The notes beneath the pieces were generated by a model. That model saw nothing but the letters and a program-made list of their open reading frames with translations. It ran no database searches and was not told the DNA's origin. This document shows, in pieces, positions 50,366 to 59,448 of a stretch of 64,000 nt of DNA. Made by a program: the position numbers and the translations under genes. This DNA is from Streptomyces sp. NBC_01262 (GTDB taxonomy: Bacteria; Actinomycetota; Actinomycetes; Streptomycetales; Streptomycetaceae): assembly GCF_036226365.1 (NCBI RefSeq), contig NZ_CP108462.1:124001-188000 (forward strand). Direction: 5' to 3'. Every line of letters begins with the position of its first letter. The stretch's first letter is position 1.

Positions 50366-51719
50366 CCCGGGCACCCGGCCCGTCGACGACCAGCTCGGCG
50401 ATGTCGCCGGGGCGCCGGTAGACGCGCTCGGTGACCATGGCCCGTTCCACGACGAAGAGTTCGAGGAGCGAGCCGTCGACGAGCAGCCGGAGCGCGAGTT
50501 CCGGCCCCTTCGGCACGTGCACGGTGATCGGGGCGGAGCCTTCCCTGCCGGTCCGGGGCCAGGCGCTGCGGTCCAGGACGACGGTCCCCGAGGCAGGGTC
50601 CGCCCGGACGGTCAGCTCCCGGCCCGCCGCGCCCCGGAGCAGGCTCACCGTGGTCGGTTCGCATGCGGTGACCGTCAGGTCGTACGTGTGGGGAAGCGGA
50701 ACCCGGCCCGGCGCGGTGACGAACGGCTCGGCCGGGCGCAGCAGTTCGAGTTCCGGGGCCGGACTCACCCGCAGTGAACCGTCGGGGTGGATGTCGACGA
50801 CCCGTGGCGCGGTGAGTACGCCTGCCCATCCGGCCCGGTACGTCTCCTCTTGCGGGCGGGCCTCCCACGACCAGCCCCACAGCAGTGCGCGGTCCGGCTC
50901 CTGGAGCACGGCGGGAGCGTAGAAGTCCCGCCCCTGGTCGAGCCGGCCGCCGGCGCGCGGCACGAACCTCAACGCGCCCTGGCCATCGGCCTCCAGACGG
51001 CCGGTCAGGTATCCGGTGGAGCAGGGATCTCCGTCCCAGAGGGACACCAGAAGTACGTGGTCGCCGCCTGCTGTCCGGTACAGGTGCGGGCACTCCCAGC
51101 CCACCGACTTGTCGCCGAACACGCCTGCGGCCACCGGATCATTGCCGTCCAGCAGCACACCGGCGAACCGCCAGGCGGTCAGGTCGTCGCAGTCGTAGAG
51201 CAGGACCGACGGCGTGCCGTCGGCGTGCCCGGCCCCGACGAGGGCCCAGCGCCTGTCCGCGCAGCGGAAGACGAACGGGTCGCGGAACATCACCACGTCC
51301 AGTCCCGGCGGCGGCCCTGCCACCACCGGCGTCGGCAGCGGCTTCCACTCGGTCAGCCGCTCATCGTCCGGGTCCGCCGCCCGCGCCAGGCAGATGGTGC
51401 CGAGTCCGGCGTGGGCATGGTCGACTCCCGTGTACACGGCGGTCGGTGTGCCGGCGTCGTCGACCACGCAGCCCGACCAGCAGCCGGCCTCGTCGGGGCC
51501 GCCGGGCGTCGGGGTGAGCGCGATCGGGTGGTGCTCCCAGTGGACGAGGTCGCGGCTGGAGGCGTGGCCCCAGTGGATGTCGGCGTGGACCGGGGCGTGC
51601 GGGTTGTACTGGTAGAAGAGGTGCCGGCGGCCGCGCCAACGGAACGGGCCGTTGGGGTCGTTGATCCAGCCCGCGGCCGGACTGATCCGGAACCGGGGTG
51701 CGTGGGGGTCGTGGCTCAA
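50328..51719 (-). CDS. Cytoplasmic GH32 beta-fructosidase
   Basis: A 463-residue GH32 enzyme without signal peptide. RISPAAGWINDPNGPFRWRG has the nucleophile Asp21 (WINDPNG). VVMFRDPFVFRCADRRW gives the transition-state-stabilising RDP motif and FGDKSVGWECPHLYRTAGG the acid/base Glu (ECP). A C-terminal beta-sandwich ends LLELFVVERAMVTERVYRRP. It cleaves beta-fructosides such as sucrose or levan/inulin oligomers after import. The frame opens by a TTG at 51719 overlapping the permease stop (TTGA); no better start precedes the conserved region. Confidence 0.9.
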   Translation of the reverse strand: MSHDPHAPRFRISPAAGWINDPNGPFRWRGRRHLFYQYNPHAPVHADIHWGHASSRDLVHWEHHPIALTPTPGGPDEAGCWSGCVVDDAGTPTAVYTGVDHAHAGLGTICLARAADPDDERLTEWKPLPTPVVAGPPPGLDVVMFRDPFVFRCADRRWALVGAGHADGTPSVLLYDCDDLTAWRFAGVLLDGNDPVAAGVFGDKSVGWECPHLYRTAGGDHVLLVSLWDGDPCSTGYLTGRLEADGQGALRFVPRAGGRLDQGRDFYAPAVLQEPDRALLWGWSWEARPQEETYRAGWAGVLTAPRVVDIHPDGSLRVSPAPELELLRPAEPFVTAPGRVPLPHTYDLTVTACEPTTVSLLRGAAGRELTVRADPASGTVVLDRSAWPRTGREGSAPITVHVPKGPELALRLLVDGSLLELFVVERAMVTERVYRRPGDIAELVVDGPGARVTGWAPDPRRRG

Positions 51720-52579
51720 CGGTTGACTCCTGCGGACGTGATGCCCTCGCGCAGAGGGCGCTGGCCGACGACGAACACGGCGACGGCGGGGAGCATCGAG
51801 AGCACGACCCCGGCCAGGACCACCGAGATCGACCCGGTACCGAGGTTGCCCTGCAGGGAGACCAGGCCCAGCGGAAGCGTGTAGTTCTGGCTGGAGGTCT
51901 CCAGGATCAGCGGGCGGAAGAACTCGTTCCAGTGGTAGTTGAAGGCCAGCACGCCGACGATCGCCAGGCCGGGTGTGGCCAGCGGCGCGTACACCGAGCG
52001 GAAGATCCGCCAGGGCCCCGCGCCGTCCACCATGGCCGCTTCGCCCAGGTCCTTCGGCATACCGAGGAAGTACTGGCGCATCAGGAAGGTGCCGAAGGCC
52101 GTCGGGAAGGCCGGGATGATCAGGCCGAGGAGCGTGTCGGTGAGGCCCATCGACTTCAGCACCAGGAACACCGGGACGATGGTGACCTGCAACGGCACCA
52201 TCATGGTCGCCAGGACCAGGCCGAAGAGCGGCTTCTTGAAACGGAACTCCAGGCGCGCGAAGGCGTATCCGGCCAGGCCCGCCGTGATCATCTGGCCGAC
52301 GGCGATCAGTGCCGTCACCAGCGTGGAGTTCAGGGCGAGCAGCCACACGTCGATCTGCTGGAAGACCCCGCGGTAGGCCGCGGTCGTCGGGTGCGTCGGG
52401 ATGATCTGCGGGGGCAGGTCGAAGGACTGGGCCGGGGTGCGCAGTGAGGTGGCGACGGTCCAGATGACCGGGCCCAGCGTCAGCAGGGCGCACACGGTCA
52501 GTGCGGCGATCCGGGCCCAGGGGGTGAGTGAGTAACGTACGCGACTGAGGGTCGGGGTTGCTTGGCTCATGCGGCTCAC
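51716..52579 (-). CDS. Carbohydrate ABC transporter permease (MalG/CUT1 type), fructan importer
   Basis: A 287-residue permease from GTG 52579 (ATG 52570 is an alternative). Six hydrophobic segments run from IAALTVCALLTLGPVIWTVA to VVLSMLPAVAVFVVG. The EAA loop is MPKDLGEAAMVDGAGPWRIF. It is translated four bases after its MalF-type partner and overlaps the downstream GH32 gene. The operon has no ATPase gene, as in the galactoside importer, so a shared ATPase must energise it. Confidence 0.9.
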   Translation of the reverse strand: MSRMSQATPTLSRVRYSLTPWARIAALTVCALLTLGPVIWTVATSLRTPAQSFDLPPQIIPTHPTTAAYRGVFQQIDVWLLALNSTLVTALIAVGQMITAGLAGYAFARLEFRFKKPLFGLVLATMMVPLQVTIVPVFLVLKSMGLTDTLLGLIIPAFPTAFGTFLMRQYFLGMPKDLGEAAMVDGAGPWRIFRSVYAPLATPGLAIVGVLAFNYHWNEFFRPLILETSSQNYTLPLGLVSLQGNLGTGSISVVLAGVVLSMLPAVAVFVVGQRPLREGITSAGVNR

Positions 52580-52583
52580 CGGC

Positions 52584-53549
52584 TCACTGGTAGTGGACGA
52601 AACGCCGGCTGAGCCGGAACTGGAGGGCGGTGACCGCCATGATCAGCGCGAAGAGCAGCACGCCCACCGCGGATGCCTCGCCGAAGTCGAGCTGCTCGAA
52701 GGCCCTCTCGTAGATCACCATCACCACGGTGCGGGTGGCGTCGCCGGGTCCGCCGTCGGTGAGGACGTAGGGCTGTTCGAAGACCTGCAGGGCGTTGATG
52801 ATGCCGACCACCGCCGCGACGAGCAGCGTCGGCGACAGCAGCGGCAGCGTGATGCCGAGGTGCTTGCGCAGGCCGGTCGCGCCGTCGAGAGCGGCGGCCT
52901 CGTGGATCTCCTTGGGGATGTTGTTCAGACCGCCGACGAACAGCAGGAACGAGAAACCGAACTGCTGCCAGACGTAGACCAGGACGACCGTGGCCATCGC
53001 CGCGTGCTCCGAGGTCAGCCAGGGCACGGGCGCGACGCCGACCAGGCCGATCAGCCAGTTCACCACCCCGAAGTCCTGGTTGAACAGGTACTTCATCACC
53101 ACCGAGATCGAGGCGGCGGACAGCACCAGCGGGAAGAAGAACGCCGAACGGAACAGCGACCGCAGCCACACCGGCATCCGCCCGTTCAGCGCGAGCGCCA
53201 GCGACAGCGCGATCAGCAGTTGCAGCGCGACCGCGAGGACCATGAAGAGGAGCGTGTTGCGGAAGGAGACCAGGACGGTCGAGTCCGTGAAGGTCGTGCG
53301 GTAGTTGGCGCCGCCGGCGAAACGGGGCGGGTCGATCACGTTCCACTGGAACAGGCTCAGCACGACGGACCCGATGATCGGCACGACCGTGAAGACGACG
53401 ATGCCGACGACCGTGGGCGCCAGGAACAGCGCGGCCAGCAACCGGGCGCCGCGGTCGCGGACGGACGGCCGCACGGCGGCGGCCGGTGGCGTGCCGGGCC
53501 GCGGACGTACGGCGGGGACCTGGGAGTTCGGGACCTGGGTGTTCGTCAT
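52584..53549 (-). CDS. Carbohydrate ABC transporter permease (MalF/CUT1 type), fructan importer
   Basis: A 321-residue permease. A charged Pro/Arg N-terminus (QVPAVRPRPGTPPAAAVRPS) precedes the first helix LLAALFLAPTVVGIVVFTVV. The EAA loop is IPKEIHEAAALDGATGLRKH. Other helices include FMVLAVALQLLIALSLALAL and ASAVGVLLFALIMAVTALQF. The ATG overlaps the stop of the binding-protein gene by four bases. It forms the channel together with the next permease. Confidence 0.9.
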   Translation of the reverse strand: MTNTQVPNSQVPAVRPRPGTPPAAAVRPSVRDRGARLLAALFLAPTVVGIVVFTVVPIIGSVVLSLFQWNVIDPPRFAGGANYRTTFTDSTVLVSFRNTLLFMVLAVALQLLIALSLALALNGRMPVWLRSLFRSAFFFPLVLSAASISVVMKYLFNQDFGVVNWLIGLVGVAPVPWLTSEHAAMATVVLVYVWQQFGFSFLLFVGGLNNIPKEIHEAAALDGATGLRKHLGITLPLLSPTLLVAAVVGIINALQVFEQPYVLTDGGPGDATRTVVMVIYERAFEQLDFGEASAVGVLLFALIMAVTALQFRLSRRFVHYQ

Positions 53550-54958
53550 ACCTCACGCTCCATGGCCTGCTCCAGGGCGCCCTGCATCCGGCGCAGCGCG
53601 GGACCCACCGCACGCGGCGAGGCCAGCGCGGTGCCGGTGTACTTGAGCAGGACGTCGGTCACCTCGGCGACCTGCGGCGGCGCGGGGATCGGGCCGGTGT
53701 CGGGAAACCGGTCGAGGGTGTCGTAGAAGACCTGCCAGTGTGCCGGGCCGCTCGCGGCGTAGCGGGCAGCGTTCAGCATCGAACGCCGGGCCGGGGTGGT
53801 CTGGTTGCTCCGGAACAGCCGGGTCATGGTGTCCTTGCGGGCCGCGTACTTGATGAACTCCCAGGCGGCTTCCTGCTTCTTCGAGGTGCGCAGCAGCGCG
53901 TAACCCGCCGCGCCGAACTGGTGGCGCTGGGTACGCCAGCGCGGGAAGTACTGCACGTCGTAGTCGGTGGCCCGCATGCCGGCCAGCTGCAGCCCGCCCG
54001 CCCAGAAGCCGCCCGCCGGTGTGACGCCGACGTGGCCGGTGGAGAACACGCCGACCAGATTGCTGCCGTTGCCGCCCTCGGGCCGGGTGCACAGGTCCTC
54101 CTGGACGAGGGAGGCGAGATAGTCGTACGCCTCCTCGACCCGGCCGTCGGTGGCCTGCGGGGTCGTCCAGCGGAAGCCCCCGCCGCGGCCCTGCCGGTCG
54201 GCGGCCGGGTAGAAGGTGTCCCACAGCCAGGAGCCGCCGGGCGCCTTCGACTCCTTCAGCAGGTTCGTGCCGTTCGCGAAGAGCCAGGGCACCACGCCGC
54301 CCCACAGCCGGTTGGTCCAGAAGTACGGCGTGAAGTGCGCACCGCCGGTACGTTTCAGCTCCCGTAGCAGCGCGGTGAAGTCGTCGCGGCTCCAGTCGGC
54401 CGCCGGGAAACCCGCGCCCGCCCGCTTCAGCACCTGCTTGTTGAGGTACATGTCGGCGGCGTTGAACTCCATGGGCAGCTGGTAGAGGTTGCCCTCGTAC
54501 ATCATCGACTCCACCAGGGAGGGGTGGACGTCGGCGAAGTACTCGCGCAGCTCCGCCGCGTCCCGCCGCACCCAGCGGTCCAGGGGCACGCCGAGCCGTT
54601 GGGCGAACAACTGCACGCCCTCGGTGGCCACATACACCAGGTCGGGGGCGGTGCCCGCGGCGATCTGGGTGAGGATCTTCGCGAAGAAATCCGACCAGTC
54701 GACGGCCTGCACCGCGTTCACCCGCAGCGGGATGTCGGGGTGGAGCCGGTGGAAGCCCTTGGTGAGGGCGTCGACGGTGGCCGGGTCGAAGGCGGAGCCG
54801 AGGGTGGCGACGACGAGGGAGCCGTCGTCACGGCCGGGGATGTCGGCTCCCGTGAGCCGGTCCCAGCTCGCGGCGGTCCCGGCTAAGGCGGCTGCTCCGG
54901 CCCCGTATGCGCCGTACCGCAGCAGCGTGCGGCGGGGGAGGTGCGAGTCAGTCATCAA
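53546..54958 (-). CDS. Extracellular sugar-binding protein of the fructan ABC importer
   Basis: A 470-residue family 1 solute-binding protein. SHLPRRTLLRYGAYGAGAAA gives a twin-arginine-like export signal; unlike the galactoside-binding protein it has no lipobox cysteine, so it may be released or held otherwise. Mature motifs include IAAGTAPDLVYVATEGVQLF and GVFSTGHVGVTPAGGFWAGG, and RRTLL...DRLTGADIPGRDD lies at the junction. Two ATG codons (54958, 54955) are usable. First gene of the leftward fructan operon, divergent from the secreted GH32. Confidence 0.87.
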   Translation of the reverse strand: MMTDSHLPRRTLLRYGAYGAGAAALAGTAASWDRLTGADIPGRDDGSLVVATLGSAFDPATVDALTKGFHRLHPDIPLRVNAVQAVDWSDFFAKILTQIAAGTAPDLVYVATEGVQLFAQRLGVPLDRWVRRDAAELREYFADVHPSLVESMMYEGNLYQLPMEFNAADMYLNKQVLKRAGAGFPAADWSRDDFTALLRELKRTGGAHFTPYFWTNRLWGGVVPWLFANGTNLLKESKAPGGSWLWDTFYPAADRQGRGGGFRWTTPQATDGRVEEAYDYLASLVQEDLCTRPEGGNGSNLVGVFSTGHVGVTPAGGFWAGGLQLAGMRATDYDVQYFPRWRTQRHQFGAAGYALLRTSKKQEAAWEFIKYAARKDTMTRLFRSNQTTPARRSMLNAARYAASGPAHWQVFYDTLDRFPDTGPIPAPPQVAEVTDVLLKYTGTALASPRAVGPALRRMQGALEQAMEREV

Positions 54959-54964
54959 ACGGGC

Positions 54965-55068
54965 CTAACTCGTGTTAGTTCAGGGATGATGCCCAAGATG
55001 ATGGGAACCGGGCAGCAGACCTGTCAAGGGTCGGGAACGCTTGACCTTTAACGAGTTAGGTCTACAGT
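54965..55068. promoter_or_regulatory. Divergent fructan promoters with LacI-type operators
   Basis: CTAACTCGTGTTAG (54965-54978), an imperfect palindrome with a central CG, lies just before the binding-protein start. A related TTAACGAGTTAG (55048-55059) sits in the spacer of a plus-strand promoter, TTGACC (55041-55046) - 16 bases - TACAGT (55063-55068), reading toward the secreted GH32. Together they look like one LacI repressor controlling both directions. Confidence 0.72.
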
Positions 55069-55136
55069 CCTCGTTCACCTGAGCCGATTTTTCACGCCCT
55101 CTGCGTCGTGAGCCGCCACGAGAGGAACGATGTGTC

Positions 55137-56696
55137 ATGCCCGGAACATCGGGGATTTCCAGGAGATCACTGTTCGCGGGATCGGCGGCGGGCACCGCCG
55201 CCGCGCTGCTGCCCACCGCAGCGGCGACGGCCGAGAGCAGGACCGAGTCCGCCGCGAGCGGGGCGAGTTACCGCGCCGCGTACCACTTCACGGTCCCCGA
55301 CCAGTGGAAGAACGACCCGCAGCGGCCCGTCTGGATCGACGGCGAGTACCGCTACTACTACCTCTACAACGCCGACTACTTCACCGGCGCCGTCGGCACC
55401 GCGTGGCGCCTGGCCACCACCAAGGACCTGGTCTCCTTCACCGACCGCGGGGTCGCCGTGCCCAAGGACACCACGCCCAACGGCGATCTCTGGTCGGGTT
55501 CGGCGGTGGTCGACACCGGCAACACGGCCGGATTCGGCGCGGGCGCGGTCGTCGTCATCGTCACCATGTCCCCCGGCGGCGGCACCGACCACCAGGAACA
55601 GTTCCTGTACTACTCGACCGACGGCGGTCTCACCTTCACCAACTACGGGACCGCCCCCGTCCTGCCCAACCCCGGCGTCGCCGACTTCCGCGACCCCAAG
55701 GTGATTCGCGACGAGGACCGGGGCCGCTGGGTGATGGCCCTCGCCGAGAACGACAAGATCGGTTTCTACCACTCCGACGACCTCAGGTCCTGGACGTACG
55801 TGAACGGTTTCGTCCACGACGGCATCGGCGTCCTGGAGTGCCCCGACCTGTTCCGCATCACCGCCGGCGACGGCACCGCGAAATGGGTGCTCGGCGCGAG
55901 CGCCAACGGGAAGGGCTCGGGGCTGCCCAACACGTACGCCTACTGGACGGGTTCCTTCGACGGCAGCGCGTTCACCGCCGATGCGAGTGACCCGCAGTGG
56001 CTCGACCACGGCTGGGACTGGTACGGCGCCGTCACCTTCGAGAAGCGGGACGCGAGCGGCGCGGTGGACGCGGCTGCCCGGTACGCGATCGGATGGGTGA
56101 ACGACTGGGACTACGCCGACACCACCCCCACCATCGACTGCGACGGCTTCAACGGCACCGACTCCATCGTCCGCGAGATCACCCTGAAGAAGGCATCCGA
56201 CAACACCTACTACCTCGCCTCCCAGCCCGTCGCAGGCCTCGACTCGCATGTCTCCCGCACCGTGAACCTGGGCGACGTGACCGTGGACGGCACGAAGGTG
56301 CTCGACTACACCGGCATCTCCTACGAAGTGACAACCGAGATCGCCTGGTCCCAACTCACCGGCGCCGGCCTCCAGCTGAGGCGCTCACCCAACGGCGGCC
56401 GGCACATCGACGCCGGGATCTACGCCGACTACGCCTTCCTCAACCGACGCAACACGGTGAACGCCGACACGTCCGGCAAGTGGCAGGAGAGCCACACCCC
56501 GTTCGACCCGTCCGCCGGCACGGTGAAGCTGCGCATCCTGGTGGACCGCACGTCGGTGGAGATGTTCGTCGACGACGGCCGCTACGTGCACACCAGCCAG
56601 GTGTTCCCGTACCTGCTGGACACCCGGCTCGCACTGTTCACGATCGGCGGCAGCGCGGTGTTCCGCAACACGGTGATACGCGAGTTCTCGGTGTGA
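55137..56696 (+). CDS. Secreted GH32 beta-fructosidase (levanase/inulinase-like)
   Basis: A 519-residue exported GH32 enzyme with Tat-type signal (GISRRSLFAGSAAGTAAALL). YHFTVPDQWKNDPQRPVWID carries the nucleophile Asp60 in a variant WKNDPQRP instead of WMNDPNG. NPGVADFRDPKVIRDEDRGR is the RDP motif and DGIGVLECPDLFRITAGDGT contains the acid/base Glu (ECP). The C-terminal sandwich has LRILVDRTSVEMFVDDGRYV. It should degrade levan or inulin outside, feeding the divergent importer. The variant first motif is found in levanase-like subgroups, so activity is expected but linkage preference is open. Confidence 0.9.
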   Translation: MPGTSGISRRSLFAGSAAGTAAALLPTAAATAESRTESAASGASYRAAYHFTVPDQWKNDPQRPVWIDGEYRYYYLYNADYFTGAVGTAWRLATTKDLVSFTDRGVAVPKDTTPNGDLWSGSAVVDTGNTAGFGAGAVVVIVTMSPGGGTDHQEQFLYYSTDGGLTFTNYGTAPVLPNPGVADFRDPKVIRDEDRGRWVMALAENDKIGFYHSDDLRSWTYVNGFVHDGIGVLECPDLFRITAGDGTAKWVLGASANGKGSGLPNTYAYWTGSFDGSAFTADASDPQWLDHGWDWYGAVTFEKRDASGAVDAAARYAIGWVNDWDYADTTPTIDCDGFNGTDSIVREITLKKASDNTYYLASQPVAGLDSHVSRTVNLGDVTVDGTKVLDYTGISYEVTTEIAWSQLTGAGLQLRRSPNGGRHIDAGIYADYAFLNRRNTVNADTSGKWQESHTPFDPSAGTVKLRILVDRTSVEMFVDDGRYVHTSQVFPYLLDTRLALFTIGGSAVFRNTVIREFSV

Positions 56697-56836
56697 GGCC
56701 GGCCAGGCCGGCCGGGAGCGCGGGTGCACACCGTACGCGTGAACCCGATCGGCAACACCGGAACGGGCCACCCGGTCCTGGAAGGCTCCGCGCTCCGCCC
56801 CGCAGCCAAGGGAACATCCGGCGGCCACCGAACGTG

Positions 56837-57940
56837 TCAGGGCAACATGTCGGCGACGAGTTCGGCGAATTCGGCGGGCGTCACGATTCGGACCGCGAGG
56901 TCTTCGGCCTTGGCGCGCTTGGATCCGGCGCCTTCTCCGGCGACCAGGAGTGAGGTGCGCTTGGAGACGCTGGAGGAGGACTTTCCGCCCGCGCGCTCGA
57001 TGAGCTCGTTCATCTCGTTGCGGCTGAGCTGCTCCAGCGGACCGGTCATGGCTCCGGTGACGACCACGGTCAGGCCGTCGAGCGGCCCGGCCGCCACCGC
57101 CGCCACGTCCTCGGCACCAGGGGGCGCGGGCGGTGTGGCGCCGGGCTCGGTCATGTTCACCCCGGCGGCGACCAGCTTGTCGATAACGGCGGCCAGTTGG
57201 AGGAGCTCGGCGACGATGACGGGGGCCTTCTCCACGCCGATGCCCTCGACGTCCTGCATCGCGTCCGCGTCCGCAGCCCTGATGCCGTCCATGGTGGCGA
57301 AGTGCCGGGCGATACGCCGGGACATGGAGCGTCCGGTGCCGCGTACGCCGAGCGCGCACAGCACCCGCGACAGGGGCTGGGTCTTGGCCTGGACGATCGC
57401 GGCCAGGAGGTTGTCCGTGCTGGTCGGTCCCATGCGCTCCAGGGTGAGGAGCTGGTCGCGGGTGAGGGTGAACAGGCCGGCGAAGTCCTTGATGAGGCCG
57501 GCGTCGGTGAGCTGGACGACGCGGGTCAGGCCCAGGCCTTCGATGTCGAGCTGGTCGCGGCCGACGGCGTAGGAGACGGAGGCGACCAGGTGGCAGTCGC
57601 GGCCGCGTTCGCACCGCCAGCGCTGCTCGGAGGTGTCGACGCCGGACCCGCACTGCGGGCAGATCTCGGGGAAGACGATGGGCTGCTCGGTGCCGGTGCG
57701 CAGGTGTGCGAGGGGGGCTTGGACGCGGGGGATGATGTCGCCGGCCTTGTAGACCATCACCTGGTCGCCGATGCGCAGGTCGCGTCGGGTGATGTCGTTG
57801 GGGTTGTGCAGGGTGGCGTAGGTGACGGTGGAGCCGTCGATCTCGACCGGTTCCAGGACGGCGCGCGGGGCGATGATGCCGGTGCGGCCCACGTTCCACT
57901 CCACGTCCAGCAGGGTGGTGATCTTCTCCACCGCGGGCAT
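56837..57940 (-). pseudogene. ligA: NAD-dependent DNA ligase LigA, C-terminal part left by an insertion
   Basis: About 365 residues covering the end of the adenylation domain/OB fold ([40 protein letters not shown]). They continue through the zinc finger (CPQCGSGVD...CERGRDC), the helix-hairpin-helix region ([20 protein letters not shown]), and a BRCT domain ([14 protein letters not shown]). The nucleotidyl-transferase part with the active-site lysine, roughly 300 residues, is absent. The ligase text breaks at about 57942, where the recombinase cluster begins. The missing half probably lies beyond the right end of the window. A second, functional ligase must exist elsewhere because the enzyme is essential. 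Confidence 0.85.
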
Positions 57941-57984
57941 TCTCTGGCGAGTGACTGTTGTGGCAGAGCATCGTTGAAGGTGTC

Positions 57985-59448
57985 ATGACGGAGGAGTCGC
58001 TCGATCCGCGGTGCTGGCAACTGCACCGTTTCGACCTGAAGCGCAGCTTGGGAGAGTTGGAGCCGTTACTTGCCGGGGTGGCCTCGGATCTGGCCTCGTG
58101 GACGCGGGCTCGAGGGGGTCGGCAGGGGCAGAGGTTCCTGCTGGGACCGGATGGTCGGCCTGATCCGAGAGTCAATGCCTGCCTGGCCTCGGCGAAGTGG
58201 CGGAACCTGAGCAGCGAGACGGAGAAGGACTACACCTACTCCGTGGTCGTGTGGTTGAACTTCCTGTACATCCTCGGGGTGGAGTGGTGGGACGCGACCG
58301 ACGATCATGTCGAGGAGTTCCTGTTCTGGCGGGTCACCGACCCGGTGAACAGCGAACGGATTCAGACCAACTCTTTCTCGCGGGACTTGGCCGGCCTGAA
58401 GAAGTTCTACAGATGGGTAGGCCGGAAGTACGGCGTCGCCAACCCTTTCGAGGACTTCGACGCACCGCGGATCGTACGGCGGGCGAACGTCAAGTGGATG
58501 GACCCGGCTGGCTTCGCCCGATGGCTTGATCTGGGGATCCGGGGCATGGACCTGGACGGCCGGCCCGACCGGTGGTGGAGCGGCCGCAACGAACAGCGCG
58601 ATACCGCGTTCTGCCAGGGCATCTACGGCAATGGCCTCCGCGTCGCTGAGTGGGCGAGCGTGGTCCTCCCCGAGTTGCCGCCCTACGACCGTCGGCGGCA
58701 CTACTACGCCTGCCACCTGTCTGACGCCTGCGCGAAGGGCGGCTACGGGCATCCGTATTGGACTCCGCAGAACGCGATGAAGGGTGTTCTGTCCTACGTC
58801 GAGGGGGCGCGGGCGGCCGCAGTGCGTCGGGCCCAGCGGGCTGGTCGCTATGAGCGCGTCCAGGGGATGCGCCTGGTCCTTGCCGTTCACGGAACCGACT
58901 CGGTCACCTTGGAGAGCGACCGGGGCGGCACCGAGAAGTGGCAATGGCACGACGTTGGCAAGGAGACCCGGCTGCTTCTGTTCCGTCGTACCCCGCAGGG
59001 CCTGGAGCCGGTCGCGTTGTGGTTGAACGAGGACGGGCTTCCTCGCTCCTGTACGGGCTGGGAGCACACGTTCCAGGCCGCGAACGACCGGATCGAGGGC
59101 CTCGGCCTTGAAGGTTTCGTCTGCACCGCGCACATGCTCCGCCACTCCTTCGCGCTCAAGTGGTACTCCATCGGCAAGCTCGTGCGGTCGGCTCGCCTGG
59201 GGCATCTCAGCGAGGAGGAACGGGCGGACTTCCGCGAGGAGTTCGGCAACACCTGGCACTTGGTCCAGACGATGCTCGGGCACCGAAGCGTCGAGACGAC
59301 GAAGGACGTCTACCTGGAGCCGTTCAGAACCCTGGACGTCGAGGTGCTGCTGGCCCATGCGGAGGGCTTCCCGGTCGCGGCCTTCATGGCCGACGCCTTC
59401 GCCGACCATCCGCGGGTCCGCACGGATCCGCTGGCGGTGACACAGTGA
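57985..59448 (+). CDS. Tyrosine recombinase, first of the trio (TnpA-like)
   Basis: A 487-residue recombinase from ATG 57985, preceded by GAAGG. Residues ~80-150 form the SAM-like core-binding domain (LSSETEKDYTYSVVVWLNFL, NSFSRDLAGLKKFYRWVGRK). The catalytic domain has YGNGLRVAEWASVVLP with Arg I, TAHMLRHSFALKWY for the His-x-x-Arg box, and TMLGHRSVETTKDVYLEPFR with the second His and the tyrosine nucleophile. All catalytic residues are present. A long insert between Arg I and the HxxR box (including SYVEGARAAAVRRAQRAGRY) is typical of transposon-borne members. It overlaps the next gene by four bases. Confidence 0.88.
   Translation: MTEESLDPRCWQLHRFDLKRSLGELEPLLAGVASDLASWTRARGGRQGQRFLLGPDGRPDPRVNACLASAKWRNLSSETEKDYTYSVVVWLNFLYILGVEWWDATDDHVEEFLFWRVTDPVNSERIQTNSFSRDLAGLKKFYRWVGRKYGVANPFEDFDAPRIVRRANVKWMDPAGFARWLDLGIRGMDLDGRPDRWWSGRNEQRDTAFCQGIYGNGLRVAEWASVVLPELPPYDRRRHYYACHLSDACAKGGYGHPYWTPQNAMKGVLSYVEGARAAAVRRAQRAGRYERVQGMRLVLAVHGTDSVTLESDRGGTEKWQWHDVGKETRLLLFRRTPQGLEPVALWLNEDGLPRSCTGWEHTFQAANDRIEGLGLEGFVCTAHMLRHSFALKWYSIGKLVRSARLGHLSEEERADFREEFGNTWHLVQTMLGHRSVETTKDVYLEPFRTLDVEVLLAHAEGFPVAAFMADAFADHPRVRTDPLAVTQ

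Noticed and set aside
56700..56725. GGCCGGCC repeat after the secreted GH32 as a terminator
   Set aside because: Both copies are self-palindromic and the possible stem is short and ambiguous, so I did not list it.
57950..57984. Short CTCTG...CAGAG inverted repeat as the left end of the recombinase element
   Set aside because: Only 5 bp and no matching sequence at the visible right side; cannot be distinguished from chance.
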